Shown here: piece by piece, positions 1-7,883 of the stretch
Numbering within the stretch: the stretch's first letter is position 1
How the letters are laid out: every line of letters begins with the position of its first letter
Assembly: GCA_030671905.1 (NCBI GenBank)
Contig: DAOVHK010000042.1
Coordinates: 1-11,139 of the forward strand
Length of the DNA stretch: 11,139 bases
Direction: 5' to 3'
DNA from: Clostridia bacterium
Lineage (GTDB): Bacteria > UBA6262 > WVXT01
Position numbers and translations under genes: made by a program
The notes under the pieces: generated by a model
What the model was told of the DNA's origin: nothing
Database searches by the model: none
What the model saw: the letters and a program-made list of their open reading frames with translations, nothing else

Positions 1-1
1 T

Positions 2-781
2 CCCAAGAAGTATCCGCCAATAATTCATCAGGCTATGCGCTATGCTGTTTTTGGAAAGGGAAAGCGCCTGAGACCAATTCTCCTTATCGCTGCAGCAGAA
101 GCATGTGGAGGGAAAGCCTCTGATGTCCTGCCTGCTGCCTGTGCCATAGAAATGATCCATACCTACTCTCTTATTCATGATGACCTCCCGGCAATAGATG
201 ACGATGACTATCGCCGAGGTAAATTATCCTGCCATAAGAAATTCGGAGAAGCTATGGCTATTTTGGCTGGTGATGCATTATTGACCAGAGCCTTTGAAGT
301 TTTATCCCAGATGAGATTCCCCAAAAATAAAGTTCTTCAAGCAAAAGTAATTGCCCAGGTCGCTCAGGCTATAGGAACGGAGGGGATGCTGGGAGGACAG
401 GTGGAGGATATTCAATCTTTAAGTTCACCGACACAAGTCCAAAGGAAGAAGAGATTATCTTATATCCATTCCCACAAGACCGCTGCTCTAATTAACGTGA
501 CATTAAGGGTGGGAGCAATATTGGCAGGTGCTTCTCGTGGAGAGTTGAAAGCGCTCGATAAATATGGGAGTAATTTCGGATTAGCCTTTCAAATTACCGA
601 TGACATCTTGGACAAGAAAGAGAAAAAAGAGTTAACTTATCCTCGAATTTACGGTTTAAAAACTTCCAGAGAGAAGGTAAGAAGGCTGATTAAAAGTGCT
701 AAAGTTCCACTGAGGATATTTAAAAAAAGAGGAGAGTTCCTCAAAAAATTAATAGACTGCTTTGTCGAATCCAGAATATAA
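2..781 (+). CDS. ispA: Type II polyprenyl diphosphate synthase (farnesyl/geranylgeranyl diphosphate synthase), 5' end cut by window edge
   Basis: Condenses isopentenyl diphosphate with allylic diphosphates to give FPP or GGPP in the cytosol. The reading frame is open from base 2 to the TAA at 779-781. Residues before the Met at 35 (PKKYPPIIHQA) already match the family lead-in to 'AMRY..GGKRLRP', so the true start lies left of the window, probably 30-45 codons away. The first Asp-rich motif is LIHDDLPAIDDDDYRRGK (from about base 170). Its DDxxxxD spacing is typical of bacterial type II FPP/GGPP synthases. The second motif is FQITDDILD (DDILD at 599-613), followed by TYP (635-643). Only seven residues (KKEKKEL) separate DDILD from TYP, whereas relatives have about 20 including a conserved Gly-Lys and Asp, so this looks like an in-frame loss of about 14 codons. 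The C-terminus (FVESRI) is family-like and complete. Chain length (C15 or C20) cannot be decided from sequence alone. Confidence 0.93.
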   Translation, partial: PKKYPPIIHQAMRYAVFGKGKRLRPILLIAAAEACGGKASDVLPAACAIEMIHTYSLIHDDLPAIDDDDYRRGKLSCHKKFGEAMAILAGDALLTRAFEVLSQMRFPKNKVLQAKVIAQVAQAIGTEGMLGGQVEDIQSLSSPTQVQRKKRLSYIHSHKTAALINVTLRVGAILAGASRGELKALDKYGSNFGLAFQITDDILDKKEKKELTYPRIYGLKTSREKVRRLIKSAKVPLRIFKKRGEFLKKLIDCFVESRI

Positions 782-795
782 TATAGATACGGCCT

Positions 796-850
796 GCACG
801 GTTGAAACCGTGCCTACAAAAACCATTGTAGGCACAGATTCAATCTGTGC
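796..850. repeat. Chain of three overlapping perfect inverted repeats (REP/MITE-like palindromic element)
   Basis: The gap between the ispA-like gene and the LarA gene holds three perfect inverted repeats sharing their ends. They are GCACGGTT/AACCGTGC (796-803/806-813, 2-base centre), GTGCCTACA/TGTAGGCAC (810-818/827-835, 8-base loop) and GCACAGATT/AATCTGTGC (832-840/842-850, 1-base centre). Because arms overlap, the middle hairpin competes with the outer two, so two mutually exclusive folds are possible on either strand. A CTACA at 869-873 may be the right border of a longer unit. No T-run follows, so a simple intrinsic terminator is unlikely. The form resembles dispersed REP-like or small non-autonomous palindromic elements, but no second copy is visible in this window, so 'dispersed' is inference. 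Confidence 0.75.
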
Positions 851-879
851 AAAGCTTTCGTTTTGCTGCTACACAAAAT

Positions 880-885
880 AGGTGA
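880..885 (+). promoter_or_regulatory. Ribosome binding site deciding the LarA-family start
   Basis: AGGTGA matches the 16S anti-Shine-Dalgarno complement and lies 5 bases before GTG 891. The other in-frame GTG at 882 lies inside this motif and has no purine-rich site upstream, so 891 is the better start. Confidence 0.6.
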
Positions 886-890
886 GAGAA

Positions 891-2162
891 GTGGATATAA
901 GGTTAGCTTATGGAAAGGAAGGTTTAGATATTACTCTTCCGGAAGAAGGTCTTACGATTATTGAACCGAAATTCGTGCCCGGGCTTTCTGATGAAAGGAA
1001 AGCTTTTATCGATTCTTTGAACCATCCCTTAGGAAGTCCGCCGCTTAAGGAGCTGATTAAATCCAAAGATTCTATCGCTATTGTCTTCTCGGATATAACC
1101 AGACCTGTGCCCAATAGAAAGATTATTCCCTGGCTTTTGCAGGAGTTGAGTGGTGTTAGTAAAGATAGAATAATTTTGATCAATGCTACGGGAATGCATC
1201 GAGCCAATACAACGGAAGAACTTACGGAGATGTTAGGTGAAGGAGTTGTTAGAAATTATAGAATTATTAACCATAATGCCCAGAAGAAGGAGGAAATGGT
1301 CTATCTGGGAAAGACGAAAGCCGGAGGGGAGATATGGATAAATGGTGATTACATTCGAGCCGATGTTAAGATACTGACTGGATTTATCGAACCCCACTTC
1401 TTTGCTGGATTTTCCGGAGGTCCGAAATCAGTACTTCCTGGTATTTCTGGCGAAGAGACAGTAATGCATAACCATAGTGCTAATATGTTGGACAACCCAA
1501 AGGCAAACTGGTCCATTACTTACGGAAATCCTGTCTGGGAAGAGATTCGTGAAGTAGCCCTTATGACCCAACCTACTTTCATCATAAATGTTACGTTGAA
1601 TAAGGAAAAAAAGATAAGTGGTGTCTTTTCGGGAGAGATGAATTTGGCACACCAGAAGGGTGTGGAATTCGCCCGGAAGAGTGCAATGCGGTCTGTTCCT
1701 CATCTATTCGATTTAGTCATTACCACCAATAGTGGTTATCCTCTCGACCTGAATCTATACCAGACGGTAAAAGGGATGTCGGCGGCAAGCCAGATCGTCA
1801 AGAAAGGCGGAGCCATTATCTGCGTATCCCAGTGCTCAGATGGCATTCCCGAACACGGCAATTATCGCCGTATTCTCCAGATGGGGAAAAATCCAGAGGA
1901 GATTCTGAAAATAGTCGCCTCTTCCGAGTTTTCCATGTTTGACCAGTGGGAAGCCCAAATACAGGCTGAGATTCAGACTAAGGCAAGAGTCTATCTATAT
2001 TCAGAGCTTCCAGAAAAAGAAGTGGTAGCTTGTCACCTCGAGCCTATTAAGAATATAGAAAGCACAGTGGCGAGAATAAAAAAAGAGTTGGGGAATAATG
2101 CCAAAATAGCAGTTCTCCCGGAAGGACCAATGACTATTCCTTACCTTAGTCGGACTTCTTAA
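891..2162 (+). CDS. larA: LarA-family nickel-dependent lactate (2-hydroxyacid) racemase homologue
   Basis: Product of 423 residues from GTG 891 (426 from GTG 882). LarA inverts the C2 centre of lactate with a nickel pincer nucleotide (NPN) tethered to a Lys; homologues act on other 2-hydroxyacids. The start MDIRLAYGK fits the family N-terminus. Numbering from 891, the known active-site set is present: SDITRP (D68, R71), ATGMHR (H103), EPHFFAGFSGGPKSVLPG (H169, NPN-binding K179), H195 as nickel ligand in the HNH segment, and LYQTVKG (Q291, K294). Spacings match L. plantarum LarA (H174-K184-H200, Q295-K298). The protein should therefore be an active, cytosolic NPN enzyme, but its substrate cannot be read from sequence. 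The NPN-synthesis genes larB, larC and larE are not in the window. The gene lies between the palindromic element and dxs, 22 bases before the preferred dxs start, so it is probably co-transcribed with dxs. Confidence 0.88.
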   Translation: MDIRLAYGKEGLDITLPEEGLTIIEPKFVPGLSDERKAFIDSLNHPLGSPPLKELIKSKDSIAIVFSDITRPVPNRKIIPWLLQELSGVSKDRIILINATGMHRANTTEELTEMLGEGVVRNYRIINHNAQKKEEMVYLGKTKAGGEIWINGDYIRADVKILTGFIEPHFFAGFSGGPKSVLPGISGEETVMHNHSANMLDNPKANWSITYGNPVWEEIREVALMTQPTFIINVTLNKEKKISGVFSGEMNLAHQKGVEFARKSAMRSVPHLFDLVITTNSGYPLDLNLYQTVKGMSAASQIVKKGGAIICVSQCSDGIPEHGNYRRILQMGKNPEEILKIVASSEFSMFDQWEAQIQAEIQTKARVYLYSELPEKEVVACHLEPIKNIESTVARIKKELGNNAKIAVLPEGPMTIPYLSRTS

Positions 2163-2184
2163 AATTATGGAGGAAGCAAAAGCT

Positions 2185-4035
2185 ATGGCAGTCCTGGAAT
2201 TGATTGACCGACCAAGCGACCTCAGGTTGATCAAGAAAGAATTACTTCCGCAACTTGCAGAAGAGATCAGAGAAAAAATAATTACGGTGACATCCCAGAA
2301 GGGAGGACATCTTGCCAGTAGTCTAGGGACAGTTGAATTGACCATAGCCTTACACTATGTTTTTGATTCTCCTCAGGATAAGATTATCTGGGATGTGGGC
2401 CATCAAGCCTACACCCATAAGATTCTAACAGGCAGGAGGGACAGTTTTTCTACTCTTCGCCAGCACGGAGGAATAAGTGGTTTTCCTACTCCCAAAGAGA
2501 GTGAATATGATGCCTTTGGCGTGGGACACAGTTCTACTGCAATCTCAGCTGCTCTGGGAATTGCCTGCGCCCGCGATTTATCTGGCAACAACAACCATAA
2601 GGTGGTGGCAGTGATAGGTGATGGTTCGATGACCGGAGGAATGGCTTTTGAAGCTCTTAATAATGCCGGACACCTGGGTAAGGACCTTCTGGTAGTTCTA
2701 AATGATAATGAGATGTTCATTTCCCATAGGGTGGGAGCTCTGGCAGGATATCTGACAAAATTGATGACTTTAGGCCTGGTTAATAAACTGGAAAGGAGAG
2801 TAAAAAAGTTTTTGACCAGAGTTTCCTTCTGGGGCATTGCAATTCTCAGAGTAGTTCGGCGATTTAAAGTGCTTCTCTTTCCAGGGATGCTTTTTGAGGA
2901 AATGGGCTTCTCTTATCTGGGACCTATTAATGGACATAATGTTCACTATTTAATCGAAATCTTTCAAAAAGTAAAAGATATGAAAGGTCCGGTCCTGATT
3001 CACGTAGTTACCAAAAAGGGTAAAGGATATCAGCCGGCGGAGCGAGAACCTATAAAGTTTCACGGAACATCGCCTTTTAATATTTTGACTGGAGAGACAG
3101 AAAAAAGTAAAATTCTTTCATATACGGAAGTCTTTGGTCGGGTTCTTATAGATTTGGCTAAATCTAATGAAAAGATTATTGCCATTACTGCGGCAATGCC
3201 TCAAGGCACAGGGCTGGACGCATTTCAGAAGGAGTTTCCCAAGAGATATTTCGATGTGGGAATTGCTGAACAACATGCAGTTACCTTTGCCGCAGGGTTG
3301 GCCAGAGCCGGGTACAGACCAGTTTGTGCCATCTATTCCACATTTCTTCAGAGGGCATTTGACCAGATAATCGATGATGTTTGTCTCCAGAACCTTCCCG
3401 TAGTCTTTGCCATAGATAGAGCCGGTATAGTAGGGGAAGATGGACCAACTCATCAGGGAGCGTTCGACCTTTCGTATCTTAGATTAATTCCCAATATGGT
3501 GGTAATGGCTCCCAAGGACGAGAATGAATTAGTGCACATGCTCAATACTGCCCTATCCTGGGATTTCCCCTGTGCTATTCGCTTTCCTCGAGGCCAGGGC
3601 ATTGGAGTTAAATTGGACAGGCAATATAAAGTCCTTCCCCTGGGAAAGGCAGAAGTGCTTGCAGAAGGGAATGATGTAGCTATCCTGGCGATAGGGAATA
3701 CTGTGCATCCTTGTCTCTTGGTCCAGCAGAGACTGGAAGCAGAAGGCATAAAGGCAAATCTGGTTAATATAAGGTTCGTTAAACCTTTAGATGAGGGTTT
3801 AATAAAGAAAATAATCAAGAAAGTTCACAAAATTGTTACTGTGGAAGAGAATACCCTTTCCGGAGGTTTCGGCTCCAGTATCAAGGAGTTACTGGCGACT
3901 GATAATGTGCGTATTTTAAGTATTGGACTTCCTGATCAATTTATCGAACATGGTAGTAGAGAAAAGTTGAGAGAGAAGTATGGACTGACTGCTGACAAGA
4001 TAGCCCAGAGAGTTGGTGAATTCATAAAGGGATGA
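2185..4035 (+). CDS. dxs: 1-deoxy-D-xylulose-5-phosphate synthase
   Basis: Thiamine-diphosphate enzyme that joins pyruvate and glyceraldehyde 3-phosphate to make DXP, the entry step of the MEP isoprenoid pathway and a precursor for thiamine and pyridoxal phosphate. Start ATG 2185 gives 616 residues, normal for Dxs, with GGAGG at 2169-2173 (11 bases upstream). ATG 2167 would add six residues, but it overlaps that GGAGG and has no site of its own. Numbering from 2185: GGHLASSLG (H42), WDVGHQ (H73), GHSST (H115), the TPP/Mg motif GDGSMTGG (from G145) with NDNEM (from N173), the catalytic Glu in DVGIAEQH (E362), and RAGIVGEDGPTHQGAFD (H423). The C-terminal transketolase domain ends with the usual LPDQFIEHGS. 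One oddity: the segment after NDNEM reads FISHRVGAL, where common Dxs sequences have SIS-x-NVGAL. Overlaps tlyA by 4 bases (ATGA), suggesting translational coupling. Confidence 0.97.
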   Translation: MAVLELIDRPSDLRLIKKELLPQLAEEIREKIITVTSQKGGHLASSLGTVELTIALHYVFDSPQDKIIWDVGHQAYTHKILTGRRDSFSTLRQHGGISGFPTPKESEYDAFGVGHSSTAISAALGIACARDLSGNNNHKVVAVIGDGSMTGGMAFEALNNAGHLGKDLLVVLNDNEMFISHRVGALAGYLTKLMTLGLVNKLERRVKKFLTRVSFWGIAILRVVRRFKVLLFPGMLFEEMGFSYLGPINGHNVHYLIEIFQKVKDMKGPVLIHVVTKKGKGYQPAEREPIKFHGTSPFNILTGETEKSKILSYTEVFGRVLIDLAKSNEKIIAITAAMPQGTGLDAFQKEFPKRYFDVGIAEQHAVTFAAGLARAGYRPVCAIYSTFLQRAFDQIIDDVCLQNLPVVFAIDRAGIVGEDGPTHQGAFDLSYLRLIPNMVVMAPKDENELVHMLNTALSWDFPCAIRFPRGQGIGVKLDRQYKVLPLGKAEVLAEGNDVAILAIGNTVHPCLLVQQRLEAEGIKANLVNIRFVKPLDEGLIKKIIKKVHKIVTVEENTLSGGFGSSIKELLATDNVRILSIGLPDQFIEHGSREKLREKYGLTADKIAQRVGEFIKG

Positions 4036-4793
4036 ATGGTGTGAAAATAAAAAAGAGAAAAGAGAGATTAGATAAGCTTTTGATGGAAAAGCGACTGGCG
4101 TCAAGTCACCATAGAGCAAAGGGATTGATAATGGCTGGCTCTGTATGGGTGAGTGGTCGGAAAGTTATTAAAGTAGGTGCTGAGTTCCCTATTGATATAG
4201 AGATAGAAGTAAAGGAATCTCCTTTACGAAAATATGTTTCCCGGGGAGGATTGAAGCTGGAAGCAGCAATAAAGGAGTTCGGGTTGAGCGTTGAAGGAAA
4301 GGTCTGTCTTGATGTTGGCGCATCAACGGGAGGGTTTACGGATTGTCTTCTCCAGAATGGGGCGGAGAAAGTTTATGCCCTGGATGTGGGTTACGGTCAG
4401 ATTGATTGGAAATTACGGAACAATCCCAGGGTGGTCACCATCGAAAAAATGAACATAAGATACTTTGACGGAAAAGAGATTAAAAACCCCGTAGATTTGG
4501 CTACTATCGATGTCTCTTTTATTTCTCTGGATAAAGTTTTGCCGAAAGTTAAAGAGTTAATTAGAAAAAGGGGCGAGATAGTTTCCCTGATTAAGCCCCA
4601 ATTTGAGGCAGTGAGAGAAAAAGTGCCCAGAGGCGGTGTGGTTAAAGACAGGAAAGTTCACCAGGAAGTTATCGATAAAATAAAGCTTTTAGCTCGAGAT
4701 TTGGGATTAGAAGTAAAAGGATTGACTACTTCGCCGATTAAAGGTCCTGCTGGAAATATCGAGTATTTTATCTACTTGAAGAAAAAAGAATAG
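4032..4793 (+). CDS. tlyA: TlyA-family rRNA 2'-O-methyltransferase (S4 domain + FtsJ-like)
   Basis: 253 residues; TlyA proteins methylate ribose 2'-OH groups of ribosomal RNA (C1409 of 16S, and in some species C1920 of 23S) and were once called haemolysin A. Residues 10 to about 72 form an S4 RNA-binding domain (RLDKLLMEKRLASSHHRAK, then GSVWVSGRKV), joined by YVSRGGLKLE to a Rossmann methyltransferase. The SAM-binding loop is LDVGASTGGFTD (93-104), followed by ALDVGYGQ. The FtsJ-type catalytic set is visible: K75 in RGGLKLE, D160 in DVSFISL, K188 in LIKPQFE and E244 in GNIEYF. ATG 4032 overlaps the dxs stop; a GTG at 4041 is a possible alternative start, better spaced from AAAGGG at 4026-4031. 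dxs-tlyA adjacency is common in bacteria. Whether this protein modifies 16S only or both rRNAs is not decidable here. Confidence 0.93.
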   Translation: MNGVKIKKRKERLDKLLMEKRLASSHHRAKGLIMAGSVWVSGRKVIKVGAEFPIDIEIEVKESPLRKYVSRGGLKLEAAIKEFGLSVEGKVCLDVGASTGGFTDCLLQNGAEKVYALDVGYGQIDWKLRNNPRVVTIEKMNIRYFDGKEIKNPVDLATIDVSFISLDKVLPKVKELIRKRGEIVSLIKPQFEAVREKVPRGGVVKDRKVHQEVIDKIKLLARDLGLEVKGLTTSPIKGPAGNIEYFIYLKKKE

Positions 4794-4839
4794 ATAAGAC
4801 AGAGGCGAGAAGTAAGTTTATTGAGGGTGCAAGTTAAAC

Positions 4840-7302
4840 ATGGAGAAAATTTACAATTTCAAGAAGATTGAAAAGAAATGGCAGAAGAAGTGGAAAGAGG
4901 AAGGAACTTTCAAAATCTCTAAAGATTCGGGAAAGAAGAAATTCTATCTTCTGGAGATGTTCCCTTATCCTTCTGGAGAACTCCATATGGGACACATGCG
5001 TAATTATGCTATTGGTGATGTTGTAGCTCGCTTCCTGAGGATGAGGGGGTTTAACGTGCTTTACACTATGGGTTACGATGCTTTGGGATTGCCAGCAGAG
5101 AACGCAGCAATAAAGGAAGAGATTCACCCTTCTTCTTGGACGAATAGATGTATTGAGAAAATGAAAAAGCAGCAGAAGAAAATGGGATTGAGTTACGACT
5201 GGGGAAGGTTGGTAATTACCGCTGATCCAGAATATTATCGCTGGAACCAGTGGATTTTCCTTAAATTTTATGAGAAGGGTCTCGCCTACAGGAAGAAGGC
5301 ACCCATCAACTGGTGTCCCCAGTGCGAGACAGTCCTGGCCAATGAGCAGGTGGTAAATGGAAAATGCTGGAGATGTGAGGCCTTTGTGGAGATTAGAAGT
5401 CTGGAGCAGTGGTTCTTTAAGATCACCGAGTATGTTGAGGAACTTCTGGAAGATTTGAAAAAGCTAACAGACTGGCCAGAGAGAGTTAGACTTATGCAGG
5501 AGAACTGGATTGGCAAAAGTTATGGGACACTGGTCAATTTCAGATTGAAGGGTTCCGATAGTTTGATTCCAGTATTTACCACGCGACCGGATACCCTCTA
5601 TGGTGCCACTTTTATGACTTTTGCTCCCGAACATCCCAGAGTTCTAGAATTTATCACTGGGACAGGATATGAGAAGAGAGTAAGAGAATTTATTAACAAG
5701 GCAGTAATTGAAGATAGATTCACTCGTACAGAAGAGGACAGAGAAAAAGAGGGGATGTTTATCGGCAGGTATGCGATAAATCCTTTGAATGGAAATGAAA
5801 TTCCAATCTATGTAGCTAATTTCGTGTTGATGGAGTACGGGACAGGAGCAATAATGGCCGTGCCAGCTCATGACCAGAGAGATTTCGAGTTCGCTAAAAA
5901 GTATCATATTCCGATAAAACAGGTAATTGTCCCTTCTCCAGAGGAATCTTCTACAGGGGAAGATCTTAAAGAGGCTTACGAAGGCGAAGGAATTATGGCC
6001 AATTCAGCCCAGTTTGACGGTCTTTCTTCCCCAGATGGAAGGGAAAAGATTACGCAATATCTGACCCAGAAAGGCTGGGGAAGAAAGACGCTTCAGTACA
6101 GATTGCGCGACTGGTTGATTTCCCGACAGAGGTATTGGGGCACACCTATTCCCATAATTTACTGTGATAAGTGCAAAATTGTGCCTGTGCCGGAAAAAGA
6201 TTTACCAGTAAAGTTACCAGTGAAAGTTGAGTTTACGGGAAGGGGAAATCCCTTAGCTAAATGTAGCGAGTTCGTAAATTGTAAATGTCCAAAATGTGGT
6301 AGTCCGGCGAGAAGAGAGACCGATACTATGGATACATTTGTTGATTCCTCTTGGTATTTTGCCCGTTATTGTAGCCCGCATTTCAAAAAGTTACCTTTTG
6401 ATAAGAAAAAAGTTAAGTACTGGATGCCGGTCGACCAATATATAGGAGGGATTGAACATGCGATTATGCATCTTTTGTATGCCAGGTTCTTTACCAAGGC
6501 CTTGAGGGATATAGGCTTGTACAAGATCGACGAGCCTTTTACAAGACTCTTATGTCAAGGAATGGTAATTAAAGATGGTGCGAAGATGTCAAAGTCGAAA
6601 GGGAATGTAGTTAGTGTAGATGAAATAACTCAGAAATATGGCGCCGATACAGCGAGGTTATTCATTCTCTTTGCCTCACCTCCGGAAAAAGATTTAGAAT
6701 GGAGTGATAGAGGAGTTCAGGGTTGCTATAGGTTCTTGAACAGAGTTCGGAATCTGGTAGAAGAAATAAAAAGTAAACACAAGAAAACTGTTCTTAAAAC
6801 TTACGACCAAGAAGAAAAAAAGCTAAACAGAATTACCCACTCAGCTATTAAGAAAGTTACTGAAGACATAGAAAGTTTTCATTTTAATACTGCTATTGCC
6901 GCCATTATGGAACTCTCCAATGGAATATATGATTACTTAAGGAAGAAAGGCACGAGTTCCCATTTACGGGAAAGCGTAGAAAAATTAATACTTTTGCTAG
7001 CTCCTTTTGCGCCACATATTTGTGGAGAATTATGGGAAGTGCTGGGACATCGGGGAAGTGTGATTAAAAAATCTTGGCCAAGATATGACCAGGAAGTAAT
7101 CAAAAAAGAGGAGATGCTTATTGTCATTGAAGTGAATGGTAAAGTGAGAAGCAAAGTAGAAGTTCCGGTAAATTTAGAAGAGGAAGAGATAAAGAAAAGA
7201 GCCCAGGTAGATGAGAAAGTTAGAAAGTATATCGAGAATAAAAAGATTAAACGGATAATTTATGTGCCCAAGCGACTAGTGAATATTGTAGTGGAAAAAT
7301 AG
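4840..7302 (+). CDS. leuS: Leucyl-tRNA synthetase
   Basis: 820 residues, a normal length for bacterial LeuRS. It charges tRNA-Leu and clears mischarged tRNA in its CP1 editing domain. In order: N-terminal YNFKKIEKKWQKKW; the class I HIGH signature as HMGH (residues 49-52, within PYPSGELHMGH); a zinc ribbon with C159/C162 (WCPQC) and C176/C179 (CWRC) around LANEQV; the CP1 editing pocket with TTRPDT (247-252) and VPAHDQRD (D348); RQRYWGTPIP with a second Cys set (C441/C444 and C483/C486); RETDTMDTFVDSSWYF; KMSKS at 582-586; then the anticodon-binding and C-terminal domains, the latter starting near VIEVNGKVRSK. No key motif is missing. A 46-base gap separates it from tlyA, and only a weak ribosome site (GAGG at 4823-4826) precedes the ATG. 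lptE follows 17 bases after its stop. Confidence 0.98.
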   Translation: MEKIYNFKKIEKKWQKKWKEEGTFKISKDSGKKKFYLLEMFPYPSGELHMGHMRNYAIGDVVARFLRMRGFNVLYTMGYDALGLPAENAAIKEEIHPSSWTNRCIEKMKKQQKKMGLSYDWGRLVITADPEYYRWNQWIFLKFYEKGLAYRKKAPINWCPQCETVLANEQVVNGKCWRCEAFVEIRSLEQWFFKITEYVEELLEDLKKLTDWPERVRLMQENWIGKSYGTLVNFRLKGSDSLIPVFTTRPDTLYGATFMTFAPEHPRVLEFITGTGYEKRVREFINKAVIEDRFTRTEEDREKEGMFIGRYAINPLNGNEIPIYVANFVLMEYGTGAIMAVPAHDQRDFEFAKKYHIPIKQVIVPSPEESSTGEDLKEAYEGEGIMANSAQFDGLSSPDGREKITQYLTQKGWGRKTLQYRLRDWLISRQRYWGTPIPIIYCDKCKIVPVPEKDLPVKLPVKVEFTGRGNPLAKCSEFVNCKCPKCGSPARRETDTMDTFVDSSWYFARYCSPHFKKLPFDKKKVKYWMPVDQYIGGIEHAIMHLLYARFFTKALRDIGLYKIDEPFTRLLCQGMVIKDGAKMSKSKGNVVSVDEITQKYGADTARLFILFASPPEKDLEWSDRGVQGCYRFLNRVRNLVEEIKSKHKKTVLKTYDQEEKKLNRITHSAIKKVTEDIESFHFNTAIAAIMELSNGIYDYLRKKGTSSHLRESVEKLILLLAPFAPHICGELWEVLGHRGSVIKKSWPRYDQEVIKKEEMLIVIEVNGKVRSKVEVPVNLEEEEIKKRAQVDEKVRKYIENKKIKRIIYVPKRLVNIVVEK

Positions 7303-7319
7303 AAAAAAAGGAGGAGCTT

Positions 7320-7883
7320 ATGAGAAAGTCTATTTTCATTATTATTGGGTTGGGAGTGTTTCTATTATTTGGTTGTGCTTATACACCTGTGGAAATTCTG
7401 CCCAAGCATATTAAGACAATAGCTGTGCCTACATTTATCAACAGAACCGCTCACTACGGCATTGAGTCTAAACTTACCGACGCTGTAATAGAAGAATTCA
7501 TTAGAGATGGCCATCTATCCATTGCCAAGAAAGGGGAGGCCGGTGCTCTGTTGACCGGAGAGATTGTTACTTACATTTTACAACCCCTCTCTTACGATGC
7601 TACCGAGGTGGTTGAACAGTATAAGCTCTGGGTCATAGTCAATCTCTCTTTTCGAGATTTAGCTACAGGAGAGGTTCTCTGGGAAGAAAAGAGAGAGAGC
7701 GTAGGTGGAAACCTTATTGGAGGGATTGAAGGAGATGTAAGGTATTATGTAACTCCCAGGGCAGGTGGAACTGTGGAAACAGAAGAGGAAGCACAGGAGC
7801 GACTGGTTATTGAGCTCGCCGACCATATTGTGCGACGCACAGTCTATGGATGGGGAAGCCAGATTGAAATCCAGAGTCAATGA
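7320..7883 (+). CDS. lptE: LptE-like LPS-assembly outer-membrane lipoprotein
   Basis: 187 residues. LptE is a lipoprotein that plugs the LptD barrel and helps deliver lipopolysaccharide to the cell surface. Residues 1-18 form a lipoprotein signal peptide (MRK, a hydrophobic stretch, lipobox LLFG before C19). Ala follows the Cys, with no Asp retention signal, consistent with outer-membrane sorting. The mature part follows the LptE/DUF pattern: CAYTPVEILPKHIKTIAVP, FINRT, ESKLTDAVIEEFIRDG, ALLTGEIVTY, YKLWVIVNLSFRD and GEVLWEEK. A strong ribosome site, AGGAGG at 7309-7314, lies 5 bases before the ATG. Sequence similarity across this family is low, so position between leuS and holA, the same order as in E. 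coli, carries much of the assignment. Its presence argues for an LPS outer membrane. Confidence 0.85.
   Translation: MRKSIFIIIGLGVFLLFGCAYTPVEILPKHIKTIAVPTFINRTAHYGIESKLTDAVIEEFIRDGHLSIAKKGEAGALLTGEIVTYILQPLSYDATEVVEQYKLWVIVNLSFRDLATGEVLWEEKRESVGGNLIGGIEGDVRYYVTPRAGGTVETEEEAQERLVIELADHIVRRTVYGWGSQIEIQSQ

Noticed and set aside
796..850. CRISPR repeats or an intrinsic terminator
   Set aside because: The units differ in sequence and overlap, with no spacers, and no T-run follows any hairpin.
882..884. GTG at 882 as the start of the LarA gene
   Set aside because: It overlaps the AGGTGA ribosome site that serves GTG 891, and the product from 891 fits the LarA N-terminus.
2167..2169. ATG at 2167 as the start of dxs
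   Set aside because: It lies immediately upstream of and overlaps the GGAGG that best serves ATG 2185. It remains possible, adding six residues.
2001..2837. Minus-strand open frames opposite the LarA gene and dxs
   Set aside because: They lie opposite well-supported genes, have no recognisable domains and look like shadow frames. The same applies to the other antisense frames opposite leuS, murJ and lptE.
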